Source: Phytoactinopolyspora limicola (GTDB lineage Bacteria > Actinomycetota > Actinomycetes > Jiangellales > Jiangellaceae). Taken from it: 64,000 nucleotides of DNA. The stretch spans positions 669,644 to 733,643 of the forward strand of contig NZ_JAAOEN010000002.1 in assembly GCF_011320225.1 (NCBI RefSeq), written 5' to 3'. The stretch's first letter is position 1; each line of letters opens with the position of its first letter. Of this stretch, positions 1 through 8,304 are shown piece by piece. The translations under genes were made by a program, and so were the position numbers. The notes beneath the pieces were generated by a model that was not told the DNA's origin, ran no database searches, and saw only the letters and a list, made by a program, of their open reading frames with translations.

Positions 1-1261
1 GGTTGCGCACCAACACCGCGGCGGAGCGGCCCTCCGGCGCGGCATCCCAGAACGCCCGCGCCCGCCGCGCGACGTCGGCGGCTTCGTCCTCGGCGGTGAG
101 GTGCAGCCCGACGGTCACCTGCGCCGCACCTCCGAACGCCGACAGCTCAGGTACCTCCAAACCTTCGGAGCGTAATGGGCCGGACAGGAGATTCGCCACG
201 TCCAGAATCTGTGGGCCGTTGCGAAAGCTGGTGGTCAACGAGTCGAGCCGAGCCGGCTCCCCGTGCTCGGCGCGGAACTGGCTGCGGAACGCGGACAAAG
301 TCCCCGCGCTGGCTCCCCGCCAGCCGTAGATCGACTGGCAGGGGTCGCCGACGGCGGTCACTGGGTGCCCATCACCGAACAGAGCCCGGAGCAGCACCAG
401 CTGGGCGTGGCTGGTGTCTTGGTACTCGTCCAGGAGGATCACCCGATACGCCGCCCGCTCGGTCTGCCTCACCTCGGGGAAGCCGTCGGCGAGCCGAGCG
501 GCCAGTTCGGCTTGGTCGGCGAAGTCGACGACCTCATCGGCCCGCTTACGTGCGCGGAACGCTTCTACCATCGGGACGAGGGCGGCTCGTGCATCCTGAA
601 CCCCCAGCACCTTGGTGACGTCGGCGTAGATGTCGGTCTTGGTGCGTTGTCCGTGCGCGCGTGGCCGAGCCTGCACCTCCGCGCGGAGTGTCTCGGCGAA
701 CGTGCGGACCTGGTCCGGCTCCACCAGGTGCCCGGCTAGTTCTCCGTGGAGGGCCAGGACTTTACCCACGACGGTGGACGCGGCATACTCCACCGCCTCC
801 ATCGGACCGTCATAGGCGTTGACCACCCGTTGCGCGTATTGCCACGCCTCGGCCTCGGTGATCAGCCGCGCACCGGGCTCCCGGCCCAGCCGCAGCGCGT
901 GTTCGGCGACGATCCGCCCGGCGTAGGCGTCGTAGGTGGACACCGCAGGCTCCCCATCAAGCAGGCCAGCGGCGGGATCGATGACCCCGCGGGCGGCGAG
1001 CTGACTCAACCGTCGGCGGATCCGGGCGGCCAGCTCACGCGCCGCCTTGCGGGTGAAGGTGAGACCGAGCACCTGTTCCGGCCGGACCAATCCGTTGGCG
1101 ACCAGCCACACCACGCGCGCGGCCATCGTCTCGGTTTTTCCGGAACCCGCACCAGCGATCACCACCCCCGGTTCCAGCGGCGCGGCGATGGCAGCCGCCT
1201 GTTCCGCTGTCGGCGCTGGCTGGCCGAGCCGTTGAGCCAGGTCGGCGGCCGAGAACCTCAT
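1..1261 (-). CDS. adnB: AdnB-type UvrD/RecB helicase-nuclease subunit (N-terminal part)
   Basis: This gene runs off the left edge; about 420 N-terminal residues are visible. The protein begins MRFSAADLAQRLGQP and carries the superfamily 1 motor motifs: Walker A (AGAGSGKTE) near residue 37, motif Ia (LTFTRKAARELA), Walker B (LLDEYQDTSHAQ) and motif III/IV (GDPCQSIYGWRGA). It should be the second subunit of the heterodimeric AdnAB motor-nuclease that resects double-strand DNA ends in actinobacteria. The ATG (1261-1259) overlaps the adnA stop codon in an ATGA arrangement, so the two are translationally coupled, as in Rv3202c-Rv3201c. The C-terminal nuclease domain would lie outside the window, so its presence is inferred. 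Confidence 0.93.
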   Translation of the reverse strand, partial: MRFSAADLAQRLGQPAPTAEQAAAIAAPLEPGVVIAGAGSGKTETMAARVVWLVANGLVRPEQVLGLTFTRKAARELAARIRRRLSQLAARGVIDPAAGLLDGEPAVSTYDAYAGRIVAEHALRLGREPGARLITEAEAWQYAQRVVNAYDGPMEAVEYAASTVVGKVLALHGELAGHLVEPDQVRTFAETLRAEVQARPRAHGQRTKTDIYADVTKVLGVQDARAALVPMVEAFRARKRADEVVDFADQAELAARLADGFPEVRQTERAAYRVILLDEYQDTSHAQLVLLRALFGDGHPVTAVGDPCQSIYGWRGASAGTLSAFRSQFRAEHGEPARLDSLTTSFRNGPQILDVANLLSGPLRSEGLEVPELSAFGGAAQVTVGLHLTAEDEAADVARRARAFWDAAPEGRSAAVLVRN

Positions 1262-4200
1262 GGTGTCACCTGCTGGCCGTCGGGGAAGGCGGGGCACGAA
1301 GGCCGTGCGGGGCAGAAACCGCACCACGGACCACGTTGAGCTCGGAAACTCCGCTGCGCCATCCCGGCCGCGGTCTCGTCGAGCAGCTGGTGCGCCCAGG
1401 TCGGGTCAGGGGCGTCGGCGAGGGGTGGCTGCCACTGCTCACGTGCCTCCCCTCGCGACGGCTTACCAAGCTGAACCAGGCTGGCCCCGCCGGACCGGGG
1501 TGGCGCGGCGTTCGACGAGCCCTCCCGCTGGAACGCACCCGCCTCCGCCGCGACCTGATAGACGGCCAGCTGCGCGTGTTCGCTCACCTCGGCCGCCGTC
1601 GGTGCACTCTTTCCGGTTTTGTAGTCGACGACGACGAGCCGGCCTTCGTCGTCTTCGTCCAACCGGTCGACCCGCCCCACCAGCCGGGCCCGGCCGACCC
1701 GTACGTCGAAGTCGAGTTCGACCCCGACCAGCCGCCGCGGGTTCGCCTGCAACCACCGGGCCATACGCTGCACCATCTCGCGGACCCGCTGATACTCGCG
1801 CGCGGCCACCCATCCTGTCCCGGCATCGATGCCCGGCCACAGCCGGTCCAACTCCACCAGCATGGCCGGCTCCGACCACTGCTGCAGGACGGCCTTTTCG
1901 GCCAGGTCATGAACCAGCGAACCGACACCGGCCCGAGACATGTCGGCGTCGGTGGCGCCGCACGCCTTCAACAACCAGCGCAGCTCACAGCGGTTGAACT
2001 CCTCCACCTTCGACGGTGAGACCCGGACGGGATCGTCCGGACCAACCAGCGGATCGGCAATCGACAACTCGCGCCCGCCGTACCACTGCTCCGGATCGGC
2101 TTGAGCCACCCCCTCGGCCGCCAGCCGGCCGAGTTGTACGGCGGCGGCCCGGCGCCGGGCCGCCGCTTCCGCGGGGTCGCACACCACCCGGCGCAGCTCC
2201 GCGGTCAGCGACGCGAGATCCAGCCCGCGGCCAGCACGCTCCACGAGCCGCTCCGCCGGCGCGTCCGATGGCAACGGGTCCAGGTCCTCCAGAAACCGGG
2301 ACGGCTGCTCGTCCTCGTTCGACACAGCGGTGACGACGAGTCGACGCCGTGCCCGGGTGACCGCGACGTAGAACAGCCGCCGCTCCTCCGCCAGCCGTGC
2401 ACTCGCCCGGGTCACCGCCGAGGCGTCGCGGTCGGCCACCACGTCGACAAGTTCTTCGGTACCGAGCAGACTGCCTCGCTCACGCAGGTCGGGCCACACC
2501 CCTTCCTGCACGCCGGGCACGGCAACGACATCCCACTCCAAACCCTTGGCGGCGTGGGCGGTGAGGATGGTGACGGTCTCGGCGGCATCGTCCCGAGCGC
2601 CCCGCGCGGTCAGTGAATCGGACGGAATTTGCTGGCCCCGGATGTGGTCGACGAAGCCGGCCGGGCCGGCGCCGGGCATGCGGTCGACGTACCGGGCGGC
2701 GGCGTCGAACAGCGCCACCACCGCATCGAGGTCGCGGTCGGCGCCCTGCCCGGACCGGCCGCCGGACAACGCCGTACGCGCCCACCGGCGGGCCAGATCC
2801 GACGCCGACCACACAGCCCACAACACATCTTCGGCCGAAGCGCCGGGCGCGCTCGCCGCGGCTCGACCCACCTCGACCAATCGTGCGATCCGCTCCGCCG
2901 GTGCGACGGCGTCGCCGTCCAATGGCACCAGCACCAGAGGCTCCTGAATAGCCTCTACCAACAGCTCCGCTGAAGCACGCCCCCCGCCGGCAGCCAGCTC
3001 ATGCTGACGCAGTTCCTGCCGCAGCCGCCGCAGCGCCAGCGGGTCCGCACCGCCGAACGGCCCGGTGACCAGATCGAATGCCAGCTCACCAGTGAGCTCC
3101 CGGGAGTTCAGGGCGACGTCCACCACAGCGAGCAAGGCACGTACCGCCGGTTGATCGACGAGGGGGATCTCATCCAGCCGGACCGTCGCTGGCACTCCGG
3201 CGCCCACCAGCGTCCGCCGCAGCGTCGGGATCGACGACGACGCACGCACCAGCACCGCCATGGACGACCACGGCACGTCGTACATCAAGTGCGCCTCACG
3301 CAGCCGCGCCGCGACGAAGGCCGCTTCTTGGCTGGGGCTGCCCAACACATGTACGGACACGTCGGCGGCGGCGTAGGGGTCAGCCGGGCGCAACCGCCGG
3401 TGCCCCGGTGGACCGCCGAGTCGGGCCGCGACCCGCCGAGACGCGTCCAGCAACGCCGGACCGCTACGCCGCGACAGCGTCAACGCGAGGACCGTAGCCG
3501 GGCTGCCGTCAGCACCCGGAAACCGTTCCGGGAAGCGCCGGATACCCTCGACCTCGGCACCACGGAAGCCGTAGATCGATTGGTCGGGATCACCAACAAC
3601 GAGCAGGTCCCGTCCGCCGCCAGCCAGCAGTTGGAGCAGCTCCTCTTGCGCCGGATCGGAGTCTTGGTACTCGTCGACCACGACCAGCCGTCTCGCATCG
3701 CGCTCCCGCGCCAGCAGCTCCGGATCCTCCCGGAGCAACCCCGCCGCCGACCGGACCAGCTCCGCCTGGTCATACGACGGCGGTGTGCGCAGCGCCGTCA
3801 CGCCCGCGTACTGGTGGGCGAACGTGGCCGCGGCCAGCCAGTCGTCTCGGCGATGCCCGCGGCCCAGCTCGGCCAGCTCCTCCGGAGCCAGACCACGTTC
3901 GGCCGCACGCATGAGCAGATCACGCAGCTCACGGGCGAATCCCCGCGTCAGCAACGCAGCATGGAGCCGCGGGGGCCAGTAATCCGCACCAAGCTGCTCG
4001 ACGTCGCCACGTAGCAACTCCCGGATCAGAAGGTCCTGCTCGGCGCCCGAGAGCAGCCGGGGGGTGGGCTCACCGTTCTGGACCGCCTCACGACGCAGCA
4101 GCCCGAAGGCGTAGGAATGGAAGGTGCGCGCCAACGGCTCACGAACGGTGCGATCCAGCCGTCGAGCGATCCGCTCCCGCAACTCCGTGGCCGCCCGCCG

Positions 4201-4431
4201 GCTAAATGTGAGAACGAGCACCTGCTCCGGGTCGAGGCCGTCATGCACCACCCGGTGCACCACCGTCTCGACCAGCGTCGTCGTCTTTCCCGTGCCGGGC
4301 CCCGCGAGGACGAGCAACGGTCCGCCACGATGCTCCACGACCCGTCGCTGGTCGGCGTCGAGCACGGGAGCGGTGAGCGGCGAACGCTTCGGCCGGACGA
4401 GCCGCACGGACGGCTCCGAAGGTGTACGCAA
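1258..4431 (-). CDS. adnA: AdnA-type helicase-nuclease subunit
   Basis: A protein of 1057 residues, the usual length for AdnA. The N-terminal UvrD-like motor shows Walker A (LAGPGTGKTTTLVE) near residue 44, the DEYQD Walker B (VVVDEYQDSDPAQ) and GDPDQSIYGFRG. The C-terminal third is a RecB-family PD-(D/E)XK nuclease with VVDYKTGKSAP as the catalytic D...K pair, and a terminal cysteine cluster (CGFCPARPSC) typical of an iron-sulfur-bound nuclease domain. It should act with AdnB in ATP-driven end resection. The start is TTG at 4431, chosen because a strong AAGGAGGG ribosome site lies 7 nt upstream. A small open frame ends inside that ribosome site, and the 3' end overlaps adnB by 4 nt. Confidence 0.94.
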   Translation of the reverse strand: MRTPSEPSVRLVRPKRSPLTAPVLDADQRRVVEHRGGPLLVLAGPGTGKTTTLVETVVHRVVHDGLDPEQVLVLTFSRRAATELRERIARRLDRTVREPLARTFHSYAFGLLRREAVQNGEPTPRLLSGAEQDLLIRELLRGDVEQLGADYWPPRLHAALLTRGFARELRDLLMRAAERGLAPEELAELGRGHRRDDWLAAATFAHQYAGVTALRTPPSYDQAELVRSAAGLLREDPELLARERDARRLVVVDEYQDSDPAQEELLQLLAGGGRDLLVVGDPDQSIYGFRGAEVEGIRRFPERFPGADGSPATVLALTLSRRSGPALLDASRRVAARLGGPPGHRRLRPADPYAAADVSVHVLGSPSQEAAFVAARLREAHLMYDVPWSSMAVLVRASSSIPTLRRTLVGAGVPATVRLDEIPLVDQPAVRALLAVVDVALNSRELTGELAFDLVTGPFGGADPLALRRLRQELRQHELAAGGGRASAELLVEAIQEPLVLVPLDGDAVAPAERIARLVEVGRAAASAPGASAEDVLWAVWSASDLARRWARTALSGGRSGQGADRDLDAVVALFDAAARYVDRMPGAGPAGFVDHIRGQQIPSDSLTARGARDDAAETVTILTAHAAKGLEWDVVAVPGVQEGVWPDLRERGSLLGTEELVDVVADRDASAVTRASARLAEERRLFYVAVTRARRRLVVTAVSNEDEQPSRFLEDLDPLPSDAPAERLVERAGRGLDLASLTAELRRVVCDPAEAAARRRAAAVQLGRLAAEGVAQADPEQWYGGRELSIADPLVGPDDPVRVSPSKVEEFNRCELRWLLKACGATDADMSRAGVGSLVHDLAEKAVLQQWSEPAMLVELDRLWPGIDAGTGWVAAREYQRVREMVQRMARWLQANPRRLVGVELDFDVRVGRARLVGRVDRLDEDDEGRLVVVDYKTGKSAPTAAEVSEHAQLAVYQVAAEAGAFQREGSSNAAPPRSGGASLVQLGKPSRGEAREQWQPPLADAPDPTWAHQLLDETAAGMAQRSFRAQRGPWCGFCPARPSCPAFPDGQQVTP

Positions 4432-4443
4432 GCGGCGCCCTCC

Positions 4444-4557
4444 TTAGAGCTTCCGCCAATAGATGCTGGCGGGCTGAGCCGGCGGATGAGCATCGCCTGG
4501 CGTCGTTGTCGTCGTCGATCGATGACTCCGCATCGACCTCCTCCTCCGCCTTGCCAT
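4444..4557 (-). CDS. possible 37-residue basic leader peptide upstream of adnA
   Basis: A short frame beginning MARRRRRSMRSHRS and ending PASIYWRKL. It has a strong Shine-Dalgarno (GGAGGAG, 5 nt before the ATG), and its TAA stop overlaps the AAGGAGG of adnA, so translation could couple into adnA. The product is very basic, then Thr- and Pro-rich. I do not recognise a family. It could equally be a purine-rich chance frame. The supporting facts are only the ribosome site and the stop/SD overlap. Confidence 0.35.
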   Translation of the reverse strand: MARRRRRSMRSHRSTTTTTPGDAHPPAQPASIYWRKL

Positions 4558-4710
4558 ACTCGCTCCTCCACTGGCTCAGCTCCACCGATCTATCGGCGGA
4601 AGCTCTCACGCGACGTCATGACGTGTTTGCCAAGCGGGCTCCATCTCACCATGCCGGACCGACAACGAACTGTCCCGGCGACACCCTGATGCACTGTGCT
4701 TCTTCAACCG

Positions 4711-5025
4711 TCACGGCCCATCCGGCCGCCAGGCGGCACGTCGCATGTCGACCCGGTCGCCGTCGACCGACATCGGGGTGCCCTCAGCAGCCAGATGGCG
4801 CCGTGCGGCAACCTCGTTTCCCGGAGGCAACCGACCGTTCGCCGTCACCACCCGCCACCACGGGACGGCCGCCCCGAACGACGCCATCACGGCACCAACC
4901 ATCCGCGGCCCGCCGCGCCGCAGCTGGGCGCCGATCACCTCCGCGATCGCGCCGTAAGCCATCGCGCGCCCGGGTGGGATCCGCTCAACGAGGGTGAGCA
5001 CCGCTTCGACATACTCGTCGTCCAT
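4711..5025 (-). CDS. alkyltransferase-like (ATL) / MGMT-fold DNA-binding protein
   Basis: A 104-residue protein of the MGMT/Atl family, near the size of Rv3204. The winged-helix DNA-binding part is clear (IPPGRAMAYGAIAEVIG, RMVGAVMASF). The motif that holds the methyl-accepting cysteine in active transferases (PCHR) reads PWWRVV, so the acceptor is replaced by tryptophan. Atl proteins of this kind bind O6-alkylguanine and flag it for nucleotide excision repair without transferring the alkyl group. Its position upstream of adnAB matches the mycobacterial order and supports a repair role. A GAGGAGAG ribosome site lies upstream of the ATG. Confidence 0.85.
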   Translation of the reverse strand: MDDEYVEAVLTLVERIPPGRAMAYGAIAEVIGAQLRRGGPRMVGAVMASFGAAVPWWRVVTANGRLPPGNEVAARRHLAAEGTPMSVDGDRVDMRRAAWRPDGP

Positions 5026-5306
5026 ACCTCACAGCTCTCCTCAGATACGTCGTTGACCGGCAAAATGCCTCGTCGGCGGCGGCCGCGCAGGCACCGACCA
5101 TGGTGCTGCTGTGCCCCACCTGAAACCCGGTGCGGCAGACAGGACCGCCACACTAAGATCTGATGTCCTGCGCAGGAAGTCTGCGACAGGACACTGGCTT
5201 CGTCGGAATGTGCGGGTCGCCCCCACCCTGCACGCCGATGACGTGCGACGATCAGAATGGCATGACGAACACGACCGAAACGATACGTGCGCGGGGAGGC
5301 TCATCG

Positions 5307-7721
5307 ATGGAGCAGCCCGCGCACGGTGCCGGTCATGATGCCACGGCTGCGCCGCAGCCGCCAGCGCCCCCAGTGCGAGTGGACGAACCGCCGCTGCCCC
5401 GCCGCACTCGCCGTCCCCTGGACGGGCTGCGGCTCCTGCTGGTCATCGTCGGCACCACGGCGCTCGTCACCCTCGCCGTCGTCGCCGAGAGCACCCTCAC
5501 CGCACTCACCGGAGACCTCGCCGAACTCGACCAAGTCATGCCGAGCGGCCCAGTCAACATCGTCGCGTTCGCCGCCGGCCTCGCCGCTCAGGCCCTGCCC
5601 CCCATTCTCGTCGTCATCCTGATGATCCGGGGACGGCTGCGAACCACGGCCGAGCTGCTGGTCGCCGCCTTGCTGGCGGCCGTCGTCACCGCCCTGGTGT
5701 CCGAATGGCTACTCACCGCGGCGCCGGAACGGTTACACGACTCGTTCGTCCCGTCTCTCCCGGGCACAACCGGCGCGCCCGTACCCACCTTTCCCGCCGT
5801 GCTGGTTGCCATCGTCACCGTCGTCGCCCGACTCAACCTCAAACGCATCCGCCAGGTTGCCCTGTTCGCCATCACCGCGAGCTTCGCCGTCGGACTGCTG
5901 AGCGGCGAAGTCACCGTCGCCGGTATCCTCGCCGCACTTAGCCTTGGCCGGATCGTCGGCCTGCTGGTACGCCTCGTCAGCGGGCAACCATCGGTGGCAC
6001 CCACTGGACACAAAGTTGCGGCGGTCCTGGAGAACAACGGGTTCGCGCTGAGCACACTACGCGCGGACTCGGTCGAACAGCACCGCCGCTACGTCGCTGA
6101 CAGCGATGAGGGCCCGCTGGGTGTCCTCGTCCTCGACCGCGACACCGAAGGCGCCGGGACGATGGCCCGCGTGCTCGACCAGATCCGCACCCGCGAAGAG
6201 GTGCGGCCGCGGCAGGCGGTGACCATGCGCACCGCCGTCAATCAGATCACGCTCCAGTCGCTGGCGCTGTCGCGGGCGGGCGTGCGCACCCCCAAACTAC
6301 GCAAGGTCCTCAAGGTCAACGGCGAGTCCACGGCACTCGTCTTCGACCACGTACCCGGCTCGGCGCTATCCAACCTCACCGCTGACGCCGTCACCGACGA
6401 CATGCTCCGCGACCTCTGGCGACAGCTGCGCAGGCTCCGCCGCAACCAGGTCGCCCACCGGCGGCTGTCCGGGCGCACCATCCTGATCTCCGAGAAGGGC
6501 AAGGTCTGGATCCTGGATCCGTCCGGCGGAGAGGTCGCCGCACCGGACCTCGCCGTCCGAGCCGACCTAGCCCAGGCGCTGGTCGCCACCGCACTGGTGG
6601 TCGGTGCCGAACGGACCATCACCACCTCCCTGGAGGTCCTCGGGCCGGCCGTGCTCGGCGGCGCCGTACCGCTGCTACAACAGCTCGCCTTGCCCCGCAG
6701 CGTCCGCCGCGAGCTTCGCGGGCGCCGCGCCCTACTGACAGAGCTACGCGACGGCCTGATCAGCCAGATCGGCCGAGACACCGAGCCAGTCCGCCTGGAG
6801 CGGTTCAAACCGCTGTCGCTGTTGACCGGTGTGGGGGCGGTCGCGGCGGTGTACCTCGTCGGTACGCAACTGGTGGACGTGTCGTTCGGTGAGTTGTGGG
6901 AGCAGACCAACCTGGCCTGGCTAGTGCCGGCCGTGGTGTTCATGTTCTTGAGCTTCGTCGGCGCCGCGTTCGCCATTCTCGGCTTCGTGCCGGAGCGGGT
7001 ACCGTTCATGCGCACCCTGGGTGCGCAGATCTCCCTGAGCTTCTTGCGGCTAGTGGCACCGTCGACCGTCAGCAATGTCGCCATCAACATCCGGCTCCTC
7101 ACCAAGGCCGGCGTCACCGGGCCGCTGGCCACCGCGAGCGTGGCGGCCAACCAGGTGGGCAACGTCGCCATCACCATGCCCACCATCGCGGTCCTCGCCG
7201 TCGTCTCCGGCAGCTCGGCCGCCGCCGGGCTGGAGCCGTCGCAATCCACGTTGATGATCGTCGCGGGTATCCTGCTGGCCGCCGCCCTGTTGATTCTGAT
7301 CCCGCCGATCCGTACCCGGCTACGGTCGATGTGGGCGGACTTCGCCGAACGTGGCCTCCCGAGGTTGCTGGACGTGCTGAGCAACCCACGCAAGCTGGCC
7401 GTCGCCATCGGCGGGATCGTCCTGCAGGCCGCCTCCCTCGTGATGTGCTTCTACACCTGCCTACGCGCGGTGGGCGGCAGCGCCGACATCGCCGCGCTCG
7501 CCGTGGTACAGCTCGTGGGCAACACGTTGGGTATGGCGGTGCCGACGCCGGGCGGGCTGGGCGCGGTCGAAGCTGCGCTGACCGCCGGCGTATCCACCAT
7601 CGGTGTCAGCACCACCATCGCGGTGCCGGCGGTCCTGCTGTTTCGCATCGTCAGCTTCTGGATGCCGATCATCCCCGGCTGGATCCTCTGGACGCAGATG
7701 CAGCGCCGCGGCCTCCTCTAA
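5307..7721 (+). CDS. LPG-synthase-like (UPF0104/YbhN) membrane protein with internal kinase-like domain
   Basis: The chosen ATG (5307) has GGGGAGG 7 nt upstream; an ATG at 5262 lacks a comparable site. The product is 804 residues. About five N-terminal membrane segments (residues 40-225) are followed by a soluble stretch (about 235-480), then eight or so membrane helices of the lysylphosphatidylglycerol-synthase transmembrane family (UPF0104). The soluble part resembles a degenerate protein or aminoglycoside kinase: HRRLSGRTILI at 384-394 corresponds to the catalytic loop, and WILDPSGG at 401-408 to the metal-binding DFG-like site. The catalytic Asp of the loop is Arg, so it may be inactive. 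A role in lipid modification or lipid flipping is inferred from the family only. Its TAA stop forms the edge of repeat cassette A. Confidence 0.8.
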   Translation: MEQPAHGAGHDATAAPQPPAPPVRVDEPPLPRRTRRPLDGLRLLLVIVGTTALVTLAVVAESTLTALTGDLAELDQVMPSGPVNIVAFAAGLAAQALPPILVVILMIRGRLRTTAELLVAALLAAVVTALVSEWLLTAAPERLHDSFVPSLPGTTGAPVPTFPAVLVAIVTVVARLNLKRIRQVALFAITASFAVGLLSGEVTVAGILAALSLGRIVGLLVRLVSGQPSVAPTGHKVAAVLENNGFALSTLRADSVEQHRRYVADSDEGPLGVLVLDRDTEGAGTMARVLDQIRTREEVRPRQAVTMRTAVNQITLQSLALSRAGVRTPKLRKVLKVNGESTALVFDHVPGSALSNLTADAVTDDMLRDLWRQLRRLRRNQVAHRRLSGRTILISEKGKVWILDPSGGEVAAPDLAVRADLAQALVATALVVGAERTITTSLEVLGPAVLGGAVPLLQQLALPRSVRRELRGRRALLTELRDGLISQIGRDTEPVRLERFKPLSLLTGVGAVAAVYLVGTQLVDVSFGELWEQTNLAWLVPAVVFMFLSFVGAAFAILGFVPERVPFMRTLGAQISLSFLRLVAPSTVSNVAINIRLLTKAGVTGPLATASVAANQVGNVAITMPTIAVLAVVSGSSAAAGLEPSQSTLMIVAGILLAAALLILIPPIRTRLRSMWADFAERGLPRLLDVLSNPRKLAVAIGGIVLQAASLVMCFYTCLRAVGGSADIAALAVVQLVGNTLGMAVPTPGGLGAVEAALTAGVSTIGVSTTIAVPAVLLFRIVSFWMPIIPGWILWTQMQRRGLL

Positions 7722-7841
7722 CCCCGTTGTGCACCTGATCTCCATTTGTGCACCTGATCTCCGTTTGTGCACCTGATCGTCGCACCGTCTGCAGAAAGGG
7801 CCGTCGCGGCATGGCGAAATAGGTGTCGTGCTGCCCATCCG

Positions 7842-7915
7842 CGCACTTCGCTACCACCAGATGGCGTTAAGAGTCGGATTCGGGCGTTAACACCATCTGG
7901 CGGTAGCGGAGTCCG
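7842..7915. repeat. hairpin of cassette A (23-bp arms)
   Basis: Inverted repeat 7842-7864 against 7893-7915, 20 of 23 positions paired, with a 28-nt loop. The same element at 28117-28190 has perfect arms. The conserved arm core is CTACCGCCAGATGG. Confidence 0.85.
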
Positions 7916-7972
7916 GAACGGGCAGCACGGTTCTCGCAGTGGGAGGCACGCGTGTTGAGTGTCCGGGGCAAC

Positions 7973-8081
7973 AAGGAGGCTTACTGCGGCCTCCGCCCCG
8001 GGCACAAGGACGCTTACTGTCACCAGGGCAACAACAAGGAGGCTTACTACACACGGCAGCGCGCCGTAAGGAAGCTTGTTG
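7973..8081 (+). repeat. four direct repeats AAGGAGGCTTACTG, 30-33 bp apart (copy A)
   Basis: Repeat units begin at 7973, 8006, 8036 and 8068, each a variant of AAGGA(G/C/A)GCTT(A/G)(C/T)T(G/A). The spacers are unlike each other but are conserved between copies A and B. Confidence 0.8.
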
Positions 8082-8120
8082 CGGCCGGCCGTGCGCGGGC
8101 GTCACCACGATGGACGCCCT

Positions 8121-8261
8121 GGCGATCAGATGCGCTGCTGGACGCCATACGACGGTTTGTGCATCTGATCGCCACGCGTCCCACATCGTGGCGACGATCA
8201 GACGCCGCTACCGCACGTCGACACTGGCCGTCGCCACCACCGCGCACCTGATCGTCGCCAC
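8121..8261. repeat. two perfect dyads carrying GATCAG (copy A)
   Basis: The first dyad is 8121-8133 against 8161-8173 (13 bp, GGCGATCAGATGC). The second is 8188-8201 against 8248-8261 (14 bp, GTGGCGACGATCAG). Both are perfect. Confidence 0.8.
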
Positions 8262-8304
8262 GAAAACGATCAGGCGTCAAAACGGAGATCAGGTGCACAA
8301 GGGG

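Noticed and set aside
6242..7408. 388-codon frame opposite the LPG-synthase-like gene
   Set aside because: Antisense, Arg/Ser/Thr-rich, no motif, no ribosome site.
7973..8081. CRISPR-like array
   Set aside because: Four 14-bp units with 16-19-bp gaps, degenerate units, and the same gaps in a second locus; no cas genes.
7952..8251. Possible 99-residue protein in repeat cassette A
   Set aside because: The frame only spells the repeated AAGGAGGCTTACTG units and is not kept along copy B; no good start context.
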